64,000 nt of DNA from an uncultured Alphaproteobacteria bacterium (GTDB lineage: Bacteria > Pseudomonadota > Alphaproteobacteria > RF32 > CAG-239). The position numbers and the translations under genes were made by a program. A model generated the notes under the pieces. It saw only the letters and a list, made by a program, of their open reading frames with translations. It was not told where the DNA came from and made no database searches. The stretch covers positions 1 to 64,000 of the forward strand of contig CALXUP010000007.1 in NCBI GenBank assembly GCA_944391715.1, read 5' to 3'. Positions 1 through 8,095 of this stretch are shown here, one piece after another; position 1 is the stretch's first letter; each line of letters begins with the position of its first letter.

Positions 1-115
1 TTTTACTTAGGAACCTAAGTTCGTTCAGGCCGCTCACGCGTCCTTCACTCTCTAAGGTTTTCTAAGATTTTGCAGATGAAAACAACCGGAGCAGCGGTTG
101 TTTTCACTTAGCAAT
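1..115. repeat. Repeat module end, copy 1 (stem-loop plus hairpin)
   Basis: First of two nearly identical direct copies of about 115 bp (the other is at 210-324). It contains an imperfect inverted repeat, AACCTAAG at 12-19 against CTAAGGTT at 52-59 with one central mismatch. After TTGCAGAT comes a perfect hairpin, GAAAACAACCG (78-88) and CGGTTGTTTTC (95-105), then ACTTAGC. The same TTGCAGAT-hairpin-ACTTAGC core ends the larger repeat modules near 32.2 kb and 57.2 kb. No coding potential was seen. The left edge of the window probably cuts a longer module. Confidence 0.85.
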
Positions 116-133
116 TCTAGATACGCGCCATAT

Positions 134-159
134 AAAACCCCGTTGTTTAGCGGGGTTTT
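134..159 (+). terminator. Intrinsic terminator-like hairpin between the two repeat copies
   Basis: AAAACCCCG (134-142) pairs with CGGGGTTTT (151-159) around an 8-base loop, giving a terminator shape readable on either strand. No gene ending here lies within the window, so it may serve a gene to the left of the window or belong to the repeat array. Confidence 0.5.
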
Positions 160-209
160 GTTGTATCTGCACAATGAAATATTTAATTCTCAAAAGCGCG
201 CCAAGACGA

Positions 210-324
210 TTTTACTTAGGAACCTAAGTTCGTTCAGGCCGCTCACGCGTCCTTCACTCTCTAAGGTTTTCTAAGATTTTGCAGATAAAAACAACCGGAG
301 CAGCGGTTGTTTTTACTTAGCAAT
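210..324. repeat. Repeat module end, copy 2
   Basis: Near-identical to 1-115. The hairpin here is AAAAACAACCG (287-297) with CGGTTGTTTTT (304-314). Compared with copy 1 the basal G-C pair has become A-T on both sides, a compensatory change that supports selection on the fold. It is followed by a CCCC...GGGG hairpin around 327-355 and the phrase that also follows the hairpin at 57.26 kb, so this is the tail of a third module locus. Confidence 0.85.
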
Positions 325-396
325 TCCCCCATCCCCTATTAGCAAAGAGGGGGGAACTGTTTTTAAGCACCGTCATTGCCAACTTTCTTTTCTTTT

Positions 397-425
397 GTCA
401 TTGCCGGGTCAAGTCCGGGGATGAC
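397..425. repeat. Short dispersed palindromic repeat (GTCAT...ATGAC)
   Basis: A 29-bp inverted repeat beginning GTCATTGCCGG and ending CCGGGGATGAC. Related palindromes occur at 22,822-22,868, 22,894-22,917 and 57,424-57,455, so this is an intergenic REP-like family of the genome. No gene lies within it. Confidence 0.6.
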
Positions 426-461
426 TAAAAAAAATAAAGTGCCCGAGGATGACAATAAAAA

Positions 462-489
462 AAGAGGCAAGGGATTTCCCTCACCTCTT
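462..489 (-). terminator. Intrinsic terminator of the 505-1254 gene
   Basis: Read on the minus strand, GAGG-tga-GGGA pairs with TCCC-ttg-CCTC and is followed by a run of seven T. It lies directly after the stop codon of the gene at 505-1254. Confidence 0.6.
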
Positions 490-504
490 CAAAAATTTCA
501 GAAC

Positions 505-1254
505 TCAGACAGTGGCTGTAAGAATTGTTTTTCTGGCTTTCAATTTGTTGAAAAAGCCTTCTACACCAATTCTTTGATAAAAGTCTTTTTTATCAATTTT
601 GTTCCAGCGTTCTTTGAACAACACCGGATAGAGCTGCCATCTTTTCGGCGTGGCGAAGTAGCTGTACAATTCATTGGAATCAATTTCGTTATTCCAATAA
701 ATCATTTGCCAGGCCCAGTTAAAGATATCTTGAGCTTTTACTGACTTCAGACAGGACGAAGACAGCATATAGCCGTTTTTCGTTTCGCCGTCTTTATCAA
801 GATGTTCGGCCAATCCGCAGATGATCTTGGACATATGTCCTTTCAAATTTTTTGACTGCAGGCAGGTTTTGGCCTGTTTGGTTAAAAATTGCCAGCAACC
901 ATCGGTCATCAGTCCCGGTTGATCCCATGCTGCAGAATATTTGTAATATTTTTCCGGCAAAAGATCAAATTTTATTGGTTCGTGCAAGACAGCACCTTTT
1001 GATATGCGCTGCATTGCTATTTCCAACAGAATTTCTCCGCTGACCCAATCTTGTACCCAGAAGTATTCACCGAAATCGGCCATCAGCATCATATAATCTT
1101 CGCTAATGCGCCAACCACGAATATCTTGCCCGCCTTCATGCAGAATTTTGGGAAGAATAATCTGGTATACAATATCATTATGGGACATTGCCTTAATTTC
1201 ATTTTGGGTCTTTCCTGATAATTCAGCCACTCTCTTTACAAATTCTTTGTTCAT
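505..1254 (-). CDS. Hypothetical protein, 249 aa, no recognised family
   Basis: An open frame of 249 codons from an ATG at 1254 to a terminator-like hairpin just after the stop. No family is recognised. The protein is probably cytosolic: no signal peptide or membrane segment is visible and it is rich in Trp, Tyr and Lys. Its N-terminal 30 residues (KRVAELSGKTQNEIKAMSHNDI) resemble a short helical region. No convincing Shine-Dalgarno sequence precedes the ATG; the upstream bases are A-rich. It stands alone between repeat modules on the left and a divergent secreted-protein gene on the right, which suggests an accessory gene. The reading frame is likely real on length and codon use, but the function is unknown. 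Confidence 0.6.
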   Translation of the reverse strand: MNKEFVKRVAELSGKTQNEIKAMSHNDIVYQIILPKILHEGGQDIRGWRISEDYMMLMADFGEYFWVQDWVSGEILLEIAMQRISKGAVLHEPIKFDLLPEKYYKYSAAWDQPGLMTDGCWQFLTKQAKTCLQSKNLKGHMSKIICGLAEHLDKDGETKNGYMLSSSCLKSVKAQDIFNWAWQMIYWNNEIDSNELYSYFATPKRWQLYPVLFKERWNKIDKKDFYQRIGVEGFFNKLKARKTILTATV

Positions 1255-1476
1255 AATTTTTTGTTTTTTTGGGGTTAATAATATAGATAATTTTTAATTT
1301 ACTATATATATGTATCATAAATTTAATGGTTTTGCAATATGTTTTTTGTTTATTTGTCCATATTTAATAAAAATGTCATATTTAATAAACAATTTTTTAT
1401 TAACCCAACTTAAACCATTTTAAAATATATTGTTTTTGAAGGATAGACTTCAGCTTATTTTCTTGGGATTACGAAT

Positions 1477-1908
1477 ATGAATAAAAAATTGGGAGTTTGT
1501 TGTCTGGCTGTTATGATGGCTGTTTCTACGACCGTCCGGGCTGATGTTGTTGATGACTGTATTAACAACTCGGATAAATCCGATGATGCATACAGCCGTT
1601 GCTGGCTAGATGAGGCAAAACGTCTGGGTGTCGAAATCAAAGACAAATATGAGCAACTGGCGGCAAACAAACTGGCTGCAGAATGGAATAAAGGCAACGG
1701 AATGTTCAAGGGTAATCTTAAGGATATGTATGATTCTTGGATCGCATATCGCAACCGTTTCTGTTCATTGTTAGGGGTTGCCGGGCATTATGAAACCGGT
1801 GAAAGTAAGGCTTTTCATCAGTCTTTGTGTTTGGTAACCATTAGCAAAAAACATAATCAGGAATTAAGCGGGCTGCTTTCTACCTTTGCTTCTCAGATGA
1901 TTGATTAA
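1477..1908 (+). CDS. Secreted LprI-like (DUF1311 type) protein
   Basis: 143 aa. Residues 1-22 form a signal peptide with a hydrophobic core and cleavage near VRA-DV. The mature part has Cys residues in the pattern DDCINNSDKSDDAYSRCW...FCSLLG...SLC. This resembles the lysozyme-inhibitor LprI-like N-terminal domain (DUF1311), small periplasmic proteins with paired disulfides and a central YDSWIAYRNRFC helix. LprI proteins are reported to bind lysozyme, but many members of the wider family have no proven role. The gene is monocistronic and ends at a strong bidirectional terminator shared with msbA. Family membership is likely; inhibitor activity is inference. Confidence 0.65.
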   Translation: MNKKLGVCCLAVMMAVSTTVRADVVDDCINNSDKSDDAYSRCWLDEAKRLGVEIKDKYEQLAANKLAAEWNKGNGMFKGNLKDMYDSWIAYRNRFCSLLGVAGHYETGESKAFHQSLCLVTISKKHNQELSGLLSTFASQMID

Positions 1909-1921
1909 TAATTTGCCATAA

Positions 1922-1957
1922 ATAAAAAAAAAGCCTCTTTTCAGAGGCTTTTTTTTA
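1922..1957. terminator. Bidirectional terminator between the LprI-like gene and msbA
   Basis: AAGCCTCT (1931-1938) pairs with AGAGGCTT (1943-1950), flanked by A-runs and T-runs, so it can terminate the rightward gene ending at 1908 and the leftward msbA ending at 1955. Confidence 0.85.
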
Positions 1958-3718
1958 TCGCAGCTGCGTGCGGTAAAGCGATGCATAAATGCTGTCTTCT
2001 TTTTGCATCAGTTCGTCATGGCTGCCGATTTCGGCAATTTCGCCATAATTTACAACAACGATTTTATCCGCATTCCGGACGGTAGACAGGCGATGTGCAA
2101 TAATAAACACGGTCCGGTCTTTCATCAGGTTATCAATAGCCTCTTGCACAACAGCCTCTGACTTATTGTCCAATGCCGATGTGGCCTCATCCAAAATGAC
2201 AATCGGGGCATTTTTGATAAAGGCACGGGCAATGGCAATACGCTGTTTTTGACCGCCGGAAAGCAAAACGCCGCGCTCGCCGATTTCGGTATCAAGTCCT
2301 TTTTCCAGTCCGGAGATAAACTCTTCCAGGCAGGCGCTCTTAACGGCTTGCCGGATTTGTTCCTCACTTGCGCTTTCATCTCCCAGCAGGATATTGTCGC
2401 GGATTGTGCCGGCAAAAAGGAAATTATCCTGAAAGACAATAGCGATTTTATCCCGCAGGGAATTTAGTTCCAAATCCCGGACATCGACTCCGTCTATCTT
2501 GACGGCGCCGGATTTAACATCATAAAACCGGGGCAGAAGGTTAACCATTGTTGTTTTTCCGCCGCCGGAATTGCCGACGAAAGCGATTGTCTCCCCTACC
2601 CTGACTTTCAGCGTAACATCTTTTAAAACCGGTTTGCCTTTTACATATTCAAAACAGACATGGTCATATAAGATTTCATTTTTTACTTCTTTCAGAACCT
2701 TGGCGTCCGGTTTGTTATGAATGGCCGGCTGCTGTTCCAGAAGCGTAAACACACGCTCCATGGCCATCAGCGCCATTTGCACGTTGTTATAATTGTTGCC
2801 GATGGATTTTATCGGATTGTACAGCATAATCAGCGCCGTAATGAAAGATACGAAGTTTCCGGCCGTGATTTCGTGGTGAACAATCAGATAGCTGCCGAGC
2901 CAGATAACGCCGGCAATACCAAAGGAAATGACCAGGTGCATCAACGGCGACATCATTCCCGTCCGCTGGATCATCTTTATGCCCATTTTGAAAACGGTAT
3001 GCAGCGTGCTGCGAAAGCGTTTGCCCTGGTAGTCATAAAGATTATAAGACGTAATAATCCGGTTGCCGGCGAAAGTTTCATTATAATGCGTCATTACGGC
3101 CGAACCGGAAAAAATGGTCTTGTCCATAACGGATTTTATGCGGCGGCGAACCGTTGTCAGCGGGTACAGCGCACCCAACAAAACAACAACGGCGACAATT
3201 GCGAGCTGCCAGGAATTGTAAAACAGGACGCAAATCAGAGAAACGGACGAAAAAACCCGGGTTGTGAACAGTTTCATATTTGAAAGCAAACCGTTGCAGG
3301 CCAAATCAACATCCTGATTGAACCGGAACTGGATGTCTCCGGAATTTGACTTGTCAAAATATGAGGCATCGTAAGTCATCAACTTGTCAAACAAGTCTAT
3401 TTTCACGTCATTGGCGATTTTGCGGCCGACCCAGGTGTTCATATAAGTTGCGGTATAGTTCAACAGGCTTTGTAAGGTGCTGAACAGAATAATCAACAGC
3501 GGAATATAAGATGTTGCCGAGGTGCTTTTTTCCACCATAACAACATCCATGTAAGGTTTGAGCGACCACGCGATGACAGCATCCATCGAGCCGATCGGGA
3601 TTGTGATTAAAACGGCAAGAAGCGCCCTGACCCAATAGGGTTTGATATAAGGCAGCATTTTGCGATAGTTTTTAACAATATATAAATTGTTAAATTTTTC
3701 TTTTATTTTTGCAAGCAT
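1955..3718 (-). CDS. msbA: Lipid A/LPS-type ABC exporter, MsbA family
   Basis: A 587-aa half-transporter with an N-terminal six-helix ABC exporter membrane domain (about residues 25-315) and a C-terminal ATPase. The ATPase shows Walker A GNSGGGKTT, Q-loop VFQDNFLF, signature LSGGQ, Walker B IVILDEA and switch His in IIAHRLS. MsbA-type proteins form homodimers in the inner membrane and flip lipid A-core or related amphiphiles at the cost of ATP. The place at the end of an O-antigen/LPS sugar cluster fits that role. It has its own predicted promoter in the 85-bp gap after the FkbM gene, so it need not depend on the upstream AT-rich operon. The family is certain; the substrate is inferred from context. 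Confidence 0.88.
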   Translation of the reverse strand: MLAKIKEKFNNLYIVKNYRKMLPYIKPYWVRALLAVLITIPIGSMDAVIAWSLKPYMDVVMVEKSTSATSYIPLLIILFSTLQSLLNYTATYMNTWVGRKIANDVKIDLFDKLMTYDASYFDKSNSGDIQFRFNQDVDLACNGLLSNMKLFTTRVFSSVSLICVLFYNSWQLAIVAVVVLLGALYPLTTVRRRIKSVMDKTIFSGSAVMTHYNETFAGNRIITSYNLYDYQGKRFRSTLHTVFKMGIKMIQRTGMMSPLMHLVISFGIAGVIWLGSYLIVHHEITAGNFVSFITALIMLYNPIKSIGNNYNNVQMALMAMERVFTLLEQQPAIHNKPDAKVLKEVKNEILYDHVCFEYVKGKPVLKDVTLKVRVGETIAFVGNSGGGKTTMVNLLPRFYDVKSGAVKIDGVDVRDLELNSLRDKIAIVFQDNFLFAGTIRDNILLGDESASEEQIRQAVKSACLEEFISGLEKGLDTEIGERGVLLSGGQKQRIAIARAFIKNAPIVILDEATSALDNKSEAVVQEAIDNLMKDRTVFIIAHRLSTVRNADKIVVVNYGEIAEIGSHDELMQKEDSIYASLYRTQLR

Positions 3719-3745
3719 AGGATCCTTCTACTTTATTATGCGCGC

Positions 3746-3774
3746 ATCATAACAGGCAATTTGCGCTTTGACAA
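3746..3774 (-). promoter_or_regulatory. Predicted sigma-70 type promoter of msbA
   Basis: On the minus strand, TTGTCA (3774-3769), a 17-bp spacer and TATGAT (3751-3746) lie 28 bp before the msbA start codon. The spacer overlaps one arm of an inverted repeat, ACAGGCAA/TTGCCTGT, that may also terminate or attenuate transcription coming from the FkbM gene. It is followed by GAAGGATCCT before the ATG. Confidence 0.5.
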
Positions 3775-3803
3775 GATTGCCTGTCGTATTAGTCCACAAA
3801 GGG

Positions 3804-4727
3804 TTAATATACCTCGCAAATAAGCAATGTTTCAGATAATATTTGCCCATCTACTGGTTTATGAATATCGAACTTGTATCCTAAATTTAAATTTTCTATA
3901 AAGGGTTTTATATCATAGAAATCGGAATAGTTATGATAAATGCTGATTAATAAAATAGGTTTTTGTTTTTTTATCGTTTGGATTGCCCCCTTCAGAAAAT
4001 TTTGTTCAAATCCTTCAATGTCGACTTTTATCAAACCAACTTTTATATTATTCCGTTCTACATAATCATCTAATGTTGTTACTGTTACCTCTTCTTCAAT
4101 TCCTGTAAAATTGTGTTTAAAACTAGAACCTGAGCCACAAATTGAAATTTTTATATTTTCATTTTTATCACCTAAAGCCATATTTTCGATGACAGTGTCT
4201 TTTATATCGTTTAATTGTATAGTTTTTTTTATAAGATGGATGTTTTCCATCACTGGTTCGAAGCTGTAGATTTGATTTTTTAAATATTTTCTGAAAATAA
4301 GTATAGAATCTCCAATAAAACCTCCAACATCAATAATAGCTTTATTACCAATTTCATTTAAGGTTTTTAAATGAGAAAGATTATGCTCTGAAATAAAAAC
4401 GCTATTTTCAAAGTGATTTATTGGTAAAATCATATTATTAAATTCAAAATTTCCATCTTTTCTTTCTCTTATTCCATTTTTTAATGTATTATTTGCATTT
4501 GTAAATTCTAAAATCTCATCAGAAGAAAATAAATCATTTTTGTTCTTGATTGACTGGTTGGCAATTAATTTTAAACGATTAACTATCGTTTGAAATTTTT
4601 CTGCTACCATAGTATCTAAATTTTTTAGTAAAATATCTAATTTTACTTTGTTACGTTTAGAAAATTTTACAAATTCTTGTAGATAGCGATATTCGGATGG
4701 AGAAATTTGTATACCAGTACTACACAA
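3804..4727 (-). CDS. FkbM-family methyltransferase
   Basis: 307 aa. The SAM-binding core sits in the middle: DVGGFIGDSILIFRKYL (motif I, about residue 137), a SFEP acidic turn, and the post-core stretch IKVDIEGFEQNFLKGA that is characteristic of FkbM methyltransferases. These enzymes O-methylate sugars or other small acceptors, and in surface-polysaccharide loci they typically decorate a sugar residue. The first possible start is TTG at 4727, directly after an in-frame TAG, only 8 bp after the stop of the glycosyltransferase gene. The true start may be further in. The preceding gene ends in a G7 tract, but no slip there would join the two frames. The segment is AT-rich like its neighbours. 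Confidence 0.8.
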   Translation of the reverse strand: MCSTGIQISPSEYRYLQEFVKFSKRNKVKLDILLKNLDTMVAEKFQTIVNRLKLIANQSIKNKNDLFSSDEILEFTNANNTLKNGIRERKDGNFEFNNMILPINHFENSVFISEHNLSHLKTLNEIGNKAIIDVGGFIGDSILIFRKYLKNQIYSFEPVMENIHLIKKTIQLNDIKDTVIENMALGDKNENIKISICGSGSSFKHNFTGIEEEVTVTTLDDYVERNNIKVGLIKVDIEGFEQNFLKGAIQTIKKQKPILLISIYHNYSDFYDIKPFIENLNLGYKFDIHKPVDGQILSETLLICEVY

Positions 4728-4735
4728 CTATTGAT

Positions 4736-5743
4736 TTACCCCCCCATTTTATCGCCTTTTCCTTTTAGGGCAAATTTTATTCCTAAGATTTTAATTACTT
4801 TTTTCCCTGTTTTTCTTTTTAAAGAAAATAATGGTATGCCAAACAGACGGAATTTCTTTTTGTTGTTATTATTTTTGTAAAATAAACAATGTAATAATTT
4901 TTTAAAGATAGGTGTTTGAGTTTTGGGTTTTGTAAATTCTTTAATCTTTTTCATAGTATATTTATATTTTTTTGTAGATCTTAATTTTTTTAAATAATGA
5001 TGCCAGATTTTTGCATTTTTCCCATCCCTAAATTCCCATGGTTTGGGGTATGAAGCATAATGCAATACACAAATATTAGATGTACTTTCATGGGGGGGGG
5101 TATCACAAGTGTAAAAATTATAAATATTTAAATAATTGTATTTTTGGGGTAAAGAAACAACATTTTCTGCAAAAACAACATTAAAAACGTCATTATCCAT
5201 ATATTTTAAACTTTTATTCTGAAATTTTTCATTTATTAATTTTTCATAATAATTTTCTTTTCTTAACTTTGATAGATTCAATAATAATACACCTGAATTG
5301 AAATAATTAGTTAATCCCAGACGTTCATTATCCTTCCAATAATTATGAAAAACGACTCCCGCACAATATCCTGTCAGATCTGTGTTATATAGGGAACTTA
5401 AATCTTCTTGAACTATGACATCACTATCCAAATATAAAACTTTACTCAATTTGTTCAAAATTTCCGGCAAATCAAATTTAAACAATGCCGTTGGAGTAAC
5501 ATAATAGTTGTTGTTAACACGATTATATTTTTCAGATTTTTTGATAATATTTATATTTACGTTCTTTGTTTCTAATTTTTTTAAATCATTGAGCTGTTTT
5601 TCTGGAACATCTACACATAAAATATTAATCTGATATTTTGATGAAGGAGCTTTATTCTCTATAGCACTGTAAATAGCGACCAAAGTAATTGGTGCATATT
5701 TGGCATCTGTGATAAAAGCTAAATTAATTATATTGTTTTTCAT
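4736..5743 (-). CDS. GT8-family glycosyltransferase with internal G/C9 tract
   Basis: 335 aa. The N-terminal GT-A fold has the opening FITDAKYAPITLVAIYSAI, the metal-binding motif YLDSDVIVQEDL (DxD, about residue 102) and FNSGVLLLNL, all typical of GT8 LPS galactosyl/glucosyltransferases such as RfaJ/LgtC types. The C-terminal 60 residues are basic and contain two copies of a K-x-F/I-LFGIPLF-like motif often seen on LPS glycosyltransferases, probably for membrane attachment. Codons for DTPPHE contain nine consecutive C on the coding strand (5,092-5,100). Loss or gain of one base would truncate the protein, so expression may be phase-variable. The stop codon sits in a second tract, G7. It starts 1 bp after the upstream gene, implying translational coupling. 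Confidence 0.85.
   Translation of the reverse strand: MKNNIINLAFITDAKYAPITLVAIYSAIENKAPSSKYQINILCVDVPEKQLNDLKKLETKNVNINIIKKSEKYNRVNNNYYVTPTALFKFDLPEILNKLSKVLYLDSDVIVQEDLSSLYNTDLTGYCAGVVFHNYWKDNERLGLTNYFNSGVLLLNLSKLRKENYYEKLINEKFQNKSLKYMDNDVFNVVFAENVVSLPQKYNYLNIYNFYTCDTPPHESTSNICVLHYASYPKPWEFRDGKNAKIWHHYLKKLRSTKKYKYTMKKIKEFTKPKTQTPIFKKLLHCLFYKNNNNKKKFRLFGIPLFSLKRKTGKKVIKILGIKFALKGKGDKMGG
4739..4745. repeat. C7/G7 homopolymer at the end of the GT8 gene
   Basis: Seven G on the coding strand give the last codons ATG GGG GGG TAA. Slippage would only add a few residues before TAG in either other frame, so it could alter the tail but not fuse the gene to the FkbM gene. Confidence 0.8.
5092..5100. 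repeat. G9/C9 homopolymer inside the GT8 glycosyltransferase
   Basis: Nine G on the + strand (nine C on the coding strand), currently in frame (acc ccc ccc cat). Tracts of this length in surface-glycan genes are classical sites of slipped-strand mispairing. The surrounding region is about 70 percent AT, which makes the tract stand out. Confidence 0.9.
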
Positions 5744-5744
5744 T

Positions 5745-6848
5745 TTAATCTCCTATTTTATTTTTAAATAACGGTAAAAAATTCTGTTTCAGTATTTGTT
5801 TTACATAATCATCTTTAAAATTATGAAGTATTTGTGTTTGGCGAGTTTTTATTTCTTGGATAAACTCATAATCATCAGATAAAATTCTTTTTATTTTTTC
5901 TCTCGCTTCTTCAAAACTATGACATAGTCCAGGCTGTTCTGTTCCGCCTAAATCCTCCAACTCGCCACCATCCATGTAAATTACTGGAACACCCATTATA
6001 ATTGCTTCCAGCGGGTGATAATGGAGATGCCGTTTCTCTTGTGAATGATAAAAAAGAACTGCGTTGTCGATCAAATATTTGTCATATTCTTCACGTGGAA
6101 GATAACCTGTTACCTGCTTATCTTTATATTTTCCACTTTGTTTTCCTAAAATTATATGTGATATATCTGAGAAATTTTGTTTGAATGTTTTGTATACTTT
6201 TTCATAGTATGGATTGTCAATTAATGAACAAACGAAAGCAACTCTTTTTTCTTTACCATTCCACATATTCTGTTTTTGCCATATTGCCTGAGGAATACCA
6301 ATTGGCAGATAAACAGAATGTTTTTTGAAAAAAGGTGTTTCATTATCTATTATTTTTTCATAACTAACACCTAAGTAAAAACGTTTTCCCATTTGATAAA
6401 GGCATTTTGTCATTTTATTGTAATAACGTAAAATTTTTGGTTTAAACAGTTTCCTTATACCTGAGAACTCAGGGCTTTGTATTGTCATACTTTCATAAGT
6501 TTTATCGCCTTCATAACCAAAGGCTCTTATCATAAATAAATTTTGATCAATCTCTGCCATTTTAAATGCTAAAGGATACAGGTTGGGAACGATAATCATA
6601 TCAAAATTTTTATTGATAATCTTAGATAATTCTGGTGTTATCTCATCTGTATAAAAATTTGTTCTATTCAACTTAGCTAAATCTTCTTTTGATATAGTTA
6701 ATGTTTTGTCAAACTTATAAGTCATTGAAGAGAAATGAATATCCTTATGTTCTTTAGACAAGAATAATTCAAATCCTAAATTTTCAAGTAAGACACACTC
6801 ACTTTCCAATAACGTCACATGATTTATTAAATATAAAATTCTAGGCAT
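5745..6848 (-). CDS. GT-B type glycosyltransferase, putative
   Basis: 367 aa from the ATG at 6848 (MPRILYLINHV). A TTG 21 bp further upstream would overlap the previous gene and is less likely. The C-terminal half looks like a GT-B glycosyltransferase: YYEKVYKTFKQNFSDISHIILGK, then HYHPLEAIIMGVPVIYMDGGELEDLGG, which matches the sugar-nucleotide loop with the conserved Pro-Leu-Glu-Ala of GT4-like enzymes. The N-terminal acceptor domain is diverged. The start codon lies 1 bp past the stop of the upstream glycosyltransferase, so the two are co-translated. Donor and linkage cannot be told; transfer of perosamine or a core sugar onto the O-antigen is plausible from context. Confidence 0.7.
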   Translation of the reverse strand: MPRILYLINHVTLLESECVLLENLGFELFLSKEHKDIHFSSMTYKFDKTLTISKEDLAKLNRTNFYTDEITPELSKIINKNFDMIIVPNLYPLAFKMAEIDQNLFMIRAFGYEGDKTYESMTIQSPEFSGIRKLFKPKILRYYNKMTKCLYQMGKRFYLGVSYEKIIDNETPFFKKHSVYLPIGIPQAIWQKQNMWNGKEKRVAFVCSLIDNPYYEKVYKTFKQNFSDISHIILGKQSGKYKDKQVTGYLPREEYDKYLIDNAVLFYHSQEKRHLHYHPLEAIIMGVPVIYMDGGELEDLGGTEQPGLCHSFEEAREKIKRILSDDYEFIQEIKTRQTQILHNFKDDYVKQILKQNFLPLFKNKIGD

Positions 6849-6849
6849 A

Positions 6850-8094
6850 TTATTTTTGTCTTTCTTCAAAAATCTCTAAATATTGTTCTGCTACATTTTT
6901 CCAAGTATAATTTTGTAATGCCTCTTTAGAAACACGGACATTTTCTTTTGCCAATTCGGGATTATCAAGCAGTTTTATTATAGCGCGTGCAATATCATGA
7001 GAATTTTTAGGATCAAATAATTCTGCTTTGACTCCTAATTTATCTATTTGATTTTGGAATGCAGGAATATTGCTCATTACTACAGGCACTCCCATATCCC
7101 AGGCATCAAGTCCAGAACCATTTCCGGCCTCGCATAGCGATGCATTTATAACCATTTTGGCGTTTTGCATCAATGTAGAAAACTCTTCTCCTGATAGGAG
7201 CCCTGTTGATTTGATATCATAATCTTCTTGATTGTTTGTATGATCCATATAGTATGGGGTATTAACTTTTCCCAAAATATCATTATTCCCGTACCCTGAA
7301 AGTATTAGTTTTAGATTTGGATATTTTTGCTTCACATAATACCAAGCACCTAAAACATTGATAAAGTTTTTATGAGGTCCAACGTTACTGGCAAACAGAA
7401 CATATTCGTCTTTAATATGTTCCCGTTCAAAAAAATCTTTGGCCTGGTTGGGCGGTAAACTTGGAAAATCGTTTAATGTTGACAAGTAAACGACATGAGG
7501 TTTTTCCTTACTATTAGGAAATGTATGGTTAAACTCATCTTTAATATAATCGGAAGAAACAATCGGAACAGCTCCTTTTTGCACGAAAGTTTCATGTTCT
7601 TCCAAAGTCGTTTTCCAATAGTTTTTATTATAAAATCCTATTCCTTCCATTCCCCAACTATGTGTATAAATAAAGTCATGCGGAATAAAAAATATTGTTT
7701 TACTTACTTTGGGAGCTTTGATCCGATATGGCCATGCATAAAGAATAACATCTTTATCTTCTAGAAAACTTTCAAAAGATTTATCCTCTTTCTTTCGGAA
7801 AAAATTTTTTAAATTATATATAATTCTTCTTATTTTATTTGAGAATTTATTAATTTTTTCATTTTTAAATTTCTTTTTTTCAACAAACTTTTTGACTTCT
7901 AATTTATTAGGCATTGGACAAACGGCAATATCATAGCTTTTCATTTTGTTAAAAATATCTTCAGCCCCTTCGATTTCCTTAAAAAATACAGTAATTTCTA
8001 TATCAGAACGAAGTTGTTTTAAAGCATTTGAAAGTTTGGCGACATATCTCCAACCGCCAGTTGATGCAATTTGATTTACAATAGCTATTTTCAT
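6850..8094 (-). CDS. Family 4 glycosyltransferase
   Basis: 414 aa with a GT-B fold. Residues 1-20 hold the start IAIVNQIASTGGWRYV, comparable to the G-G-x-x-R/Y loop of GT4 enzymes. The C-terminal Rossmann domain has YVLFASNVGPHKNFINVLGAW (the N/P-x-KN region), LILSGYG, the segment STLMQNAKMVINASLCEAGNGSGLDAWDMGVPVVMSNIPAF with the donor-binding EAGNGSGLDAW, and AELFDPKNSHDIARAI. It probably adds a mannose- or perosamine-type sugar in the O-antigen. It starts 1 bp after the acetyltransferase gene. It lies in the AT-rich part of the cluster, with many AAA/TTT codons unlike the flanking housekeeping genes, which suggests horizontal acquisition. Confidence 0.82.
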   Translation of the reverse strand: MKIAIVNQIASTGGWRYVAKLSNALKQLRSDIEITVFFKEIEGAEDIFNKMKSYDIAVCPMPNKLEVKKFVEKKKFKNEKINKFSNKIRRIIYNLKNFFRKKEDKSFESFLEDKDVILYAWPYRIKAPKVSKTIFFIPHDFIYTHSWGMEGIGFYNKNYWKTTLEEHETFVQKGAVPIVSSDYIKDEFNHTFPNSKEKPHVVYLSTLNDFPSLPPNQAKDFFEREHIKDEYVLFASNVGPHKNFINVLGAWYYVKQKYPNLKLILSGYGNNDILGKVNTPYYMDHTNNQEDYDIKSTGLLSGEEFSTLMQNAKMVINASLCEAGNGSGLDAWDMGVPVVMSNIPAFQNQIDKLGVKAELFDPKNSHDIARAIIKLLDNPELAKENVRVSKEALQNYTWKNVAEQYLEIFEERQK

Positions 8095-8095
8095 T

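Noticed and set aside
4727-4745. Frameshift fusion of the GT8 and FkbM genes through the G7 tract
   Set aside because: In both shifted frames a stop codon follows within a few residues (TAG), so no fusion protein can arise by slippage here.
6849-6869. TTG start for the glycosyltransferase at 5,745
   Set aside because: An ATG at 6848 directly after the upstream stop gives the normal GT-B start and avoids an overlap with the preceding gene.
4340-8090. AT-rich base composition as evidence of a prophage
   Set aside because: All genes in the stretch are surface-polysaccharide enzymes; no phage structural, integrase or lysis gene was seen.
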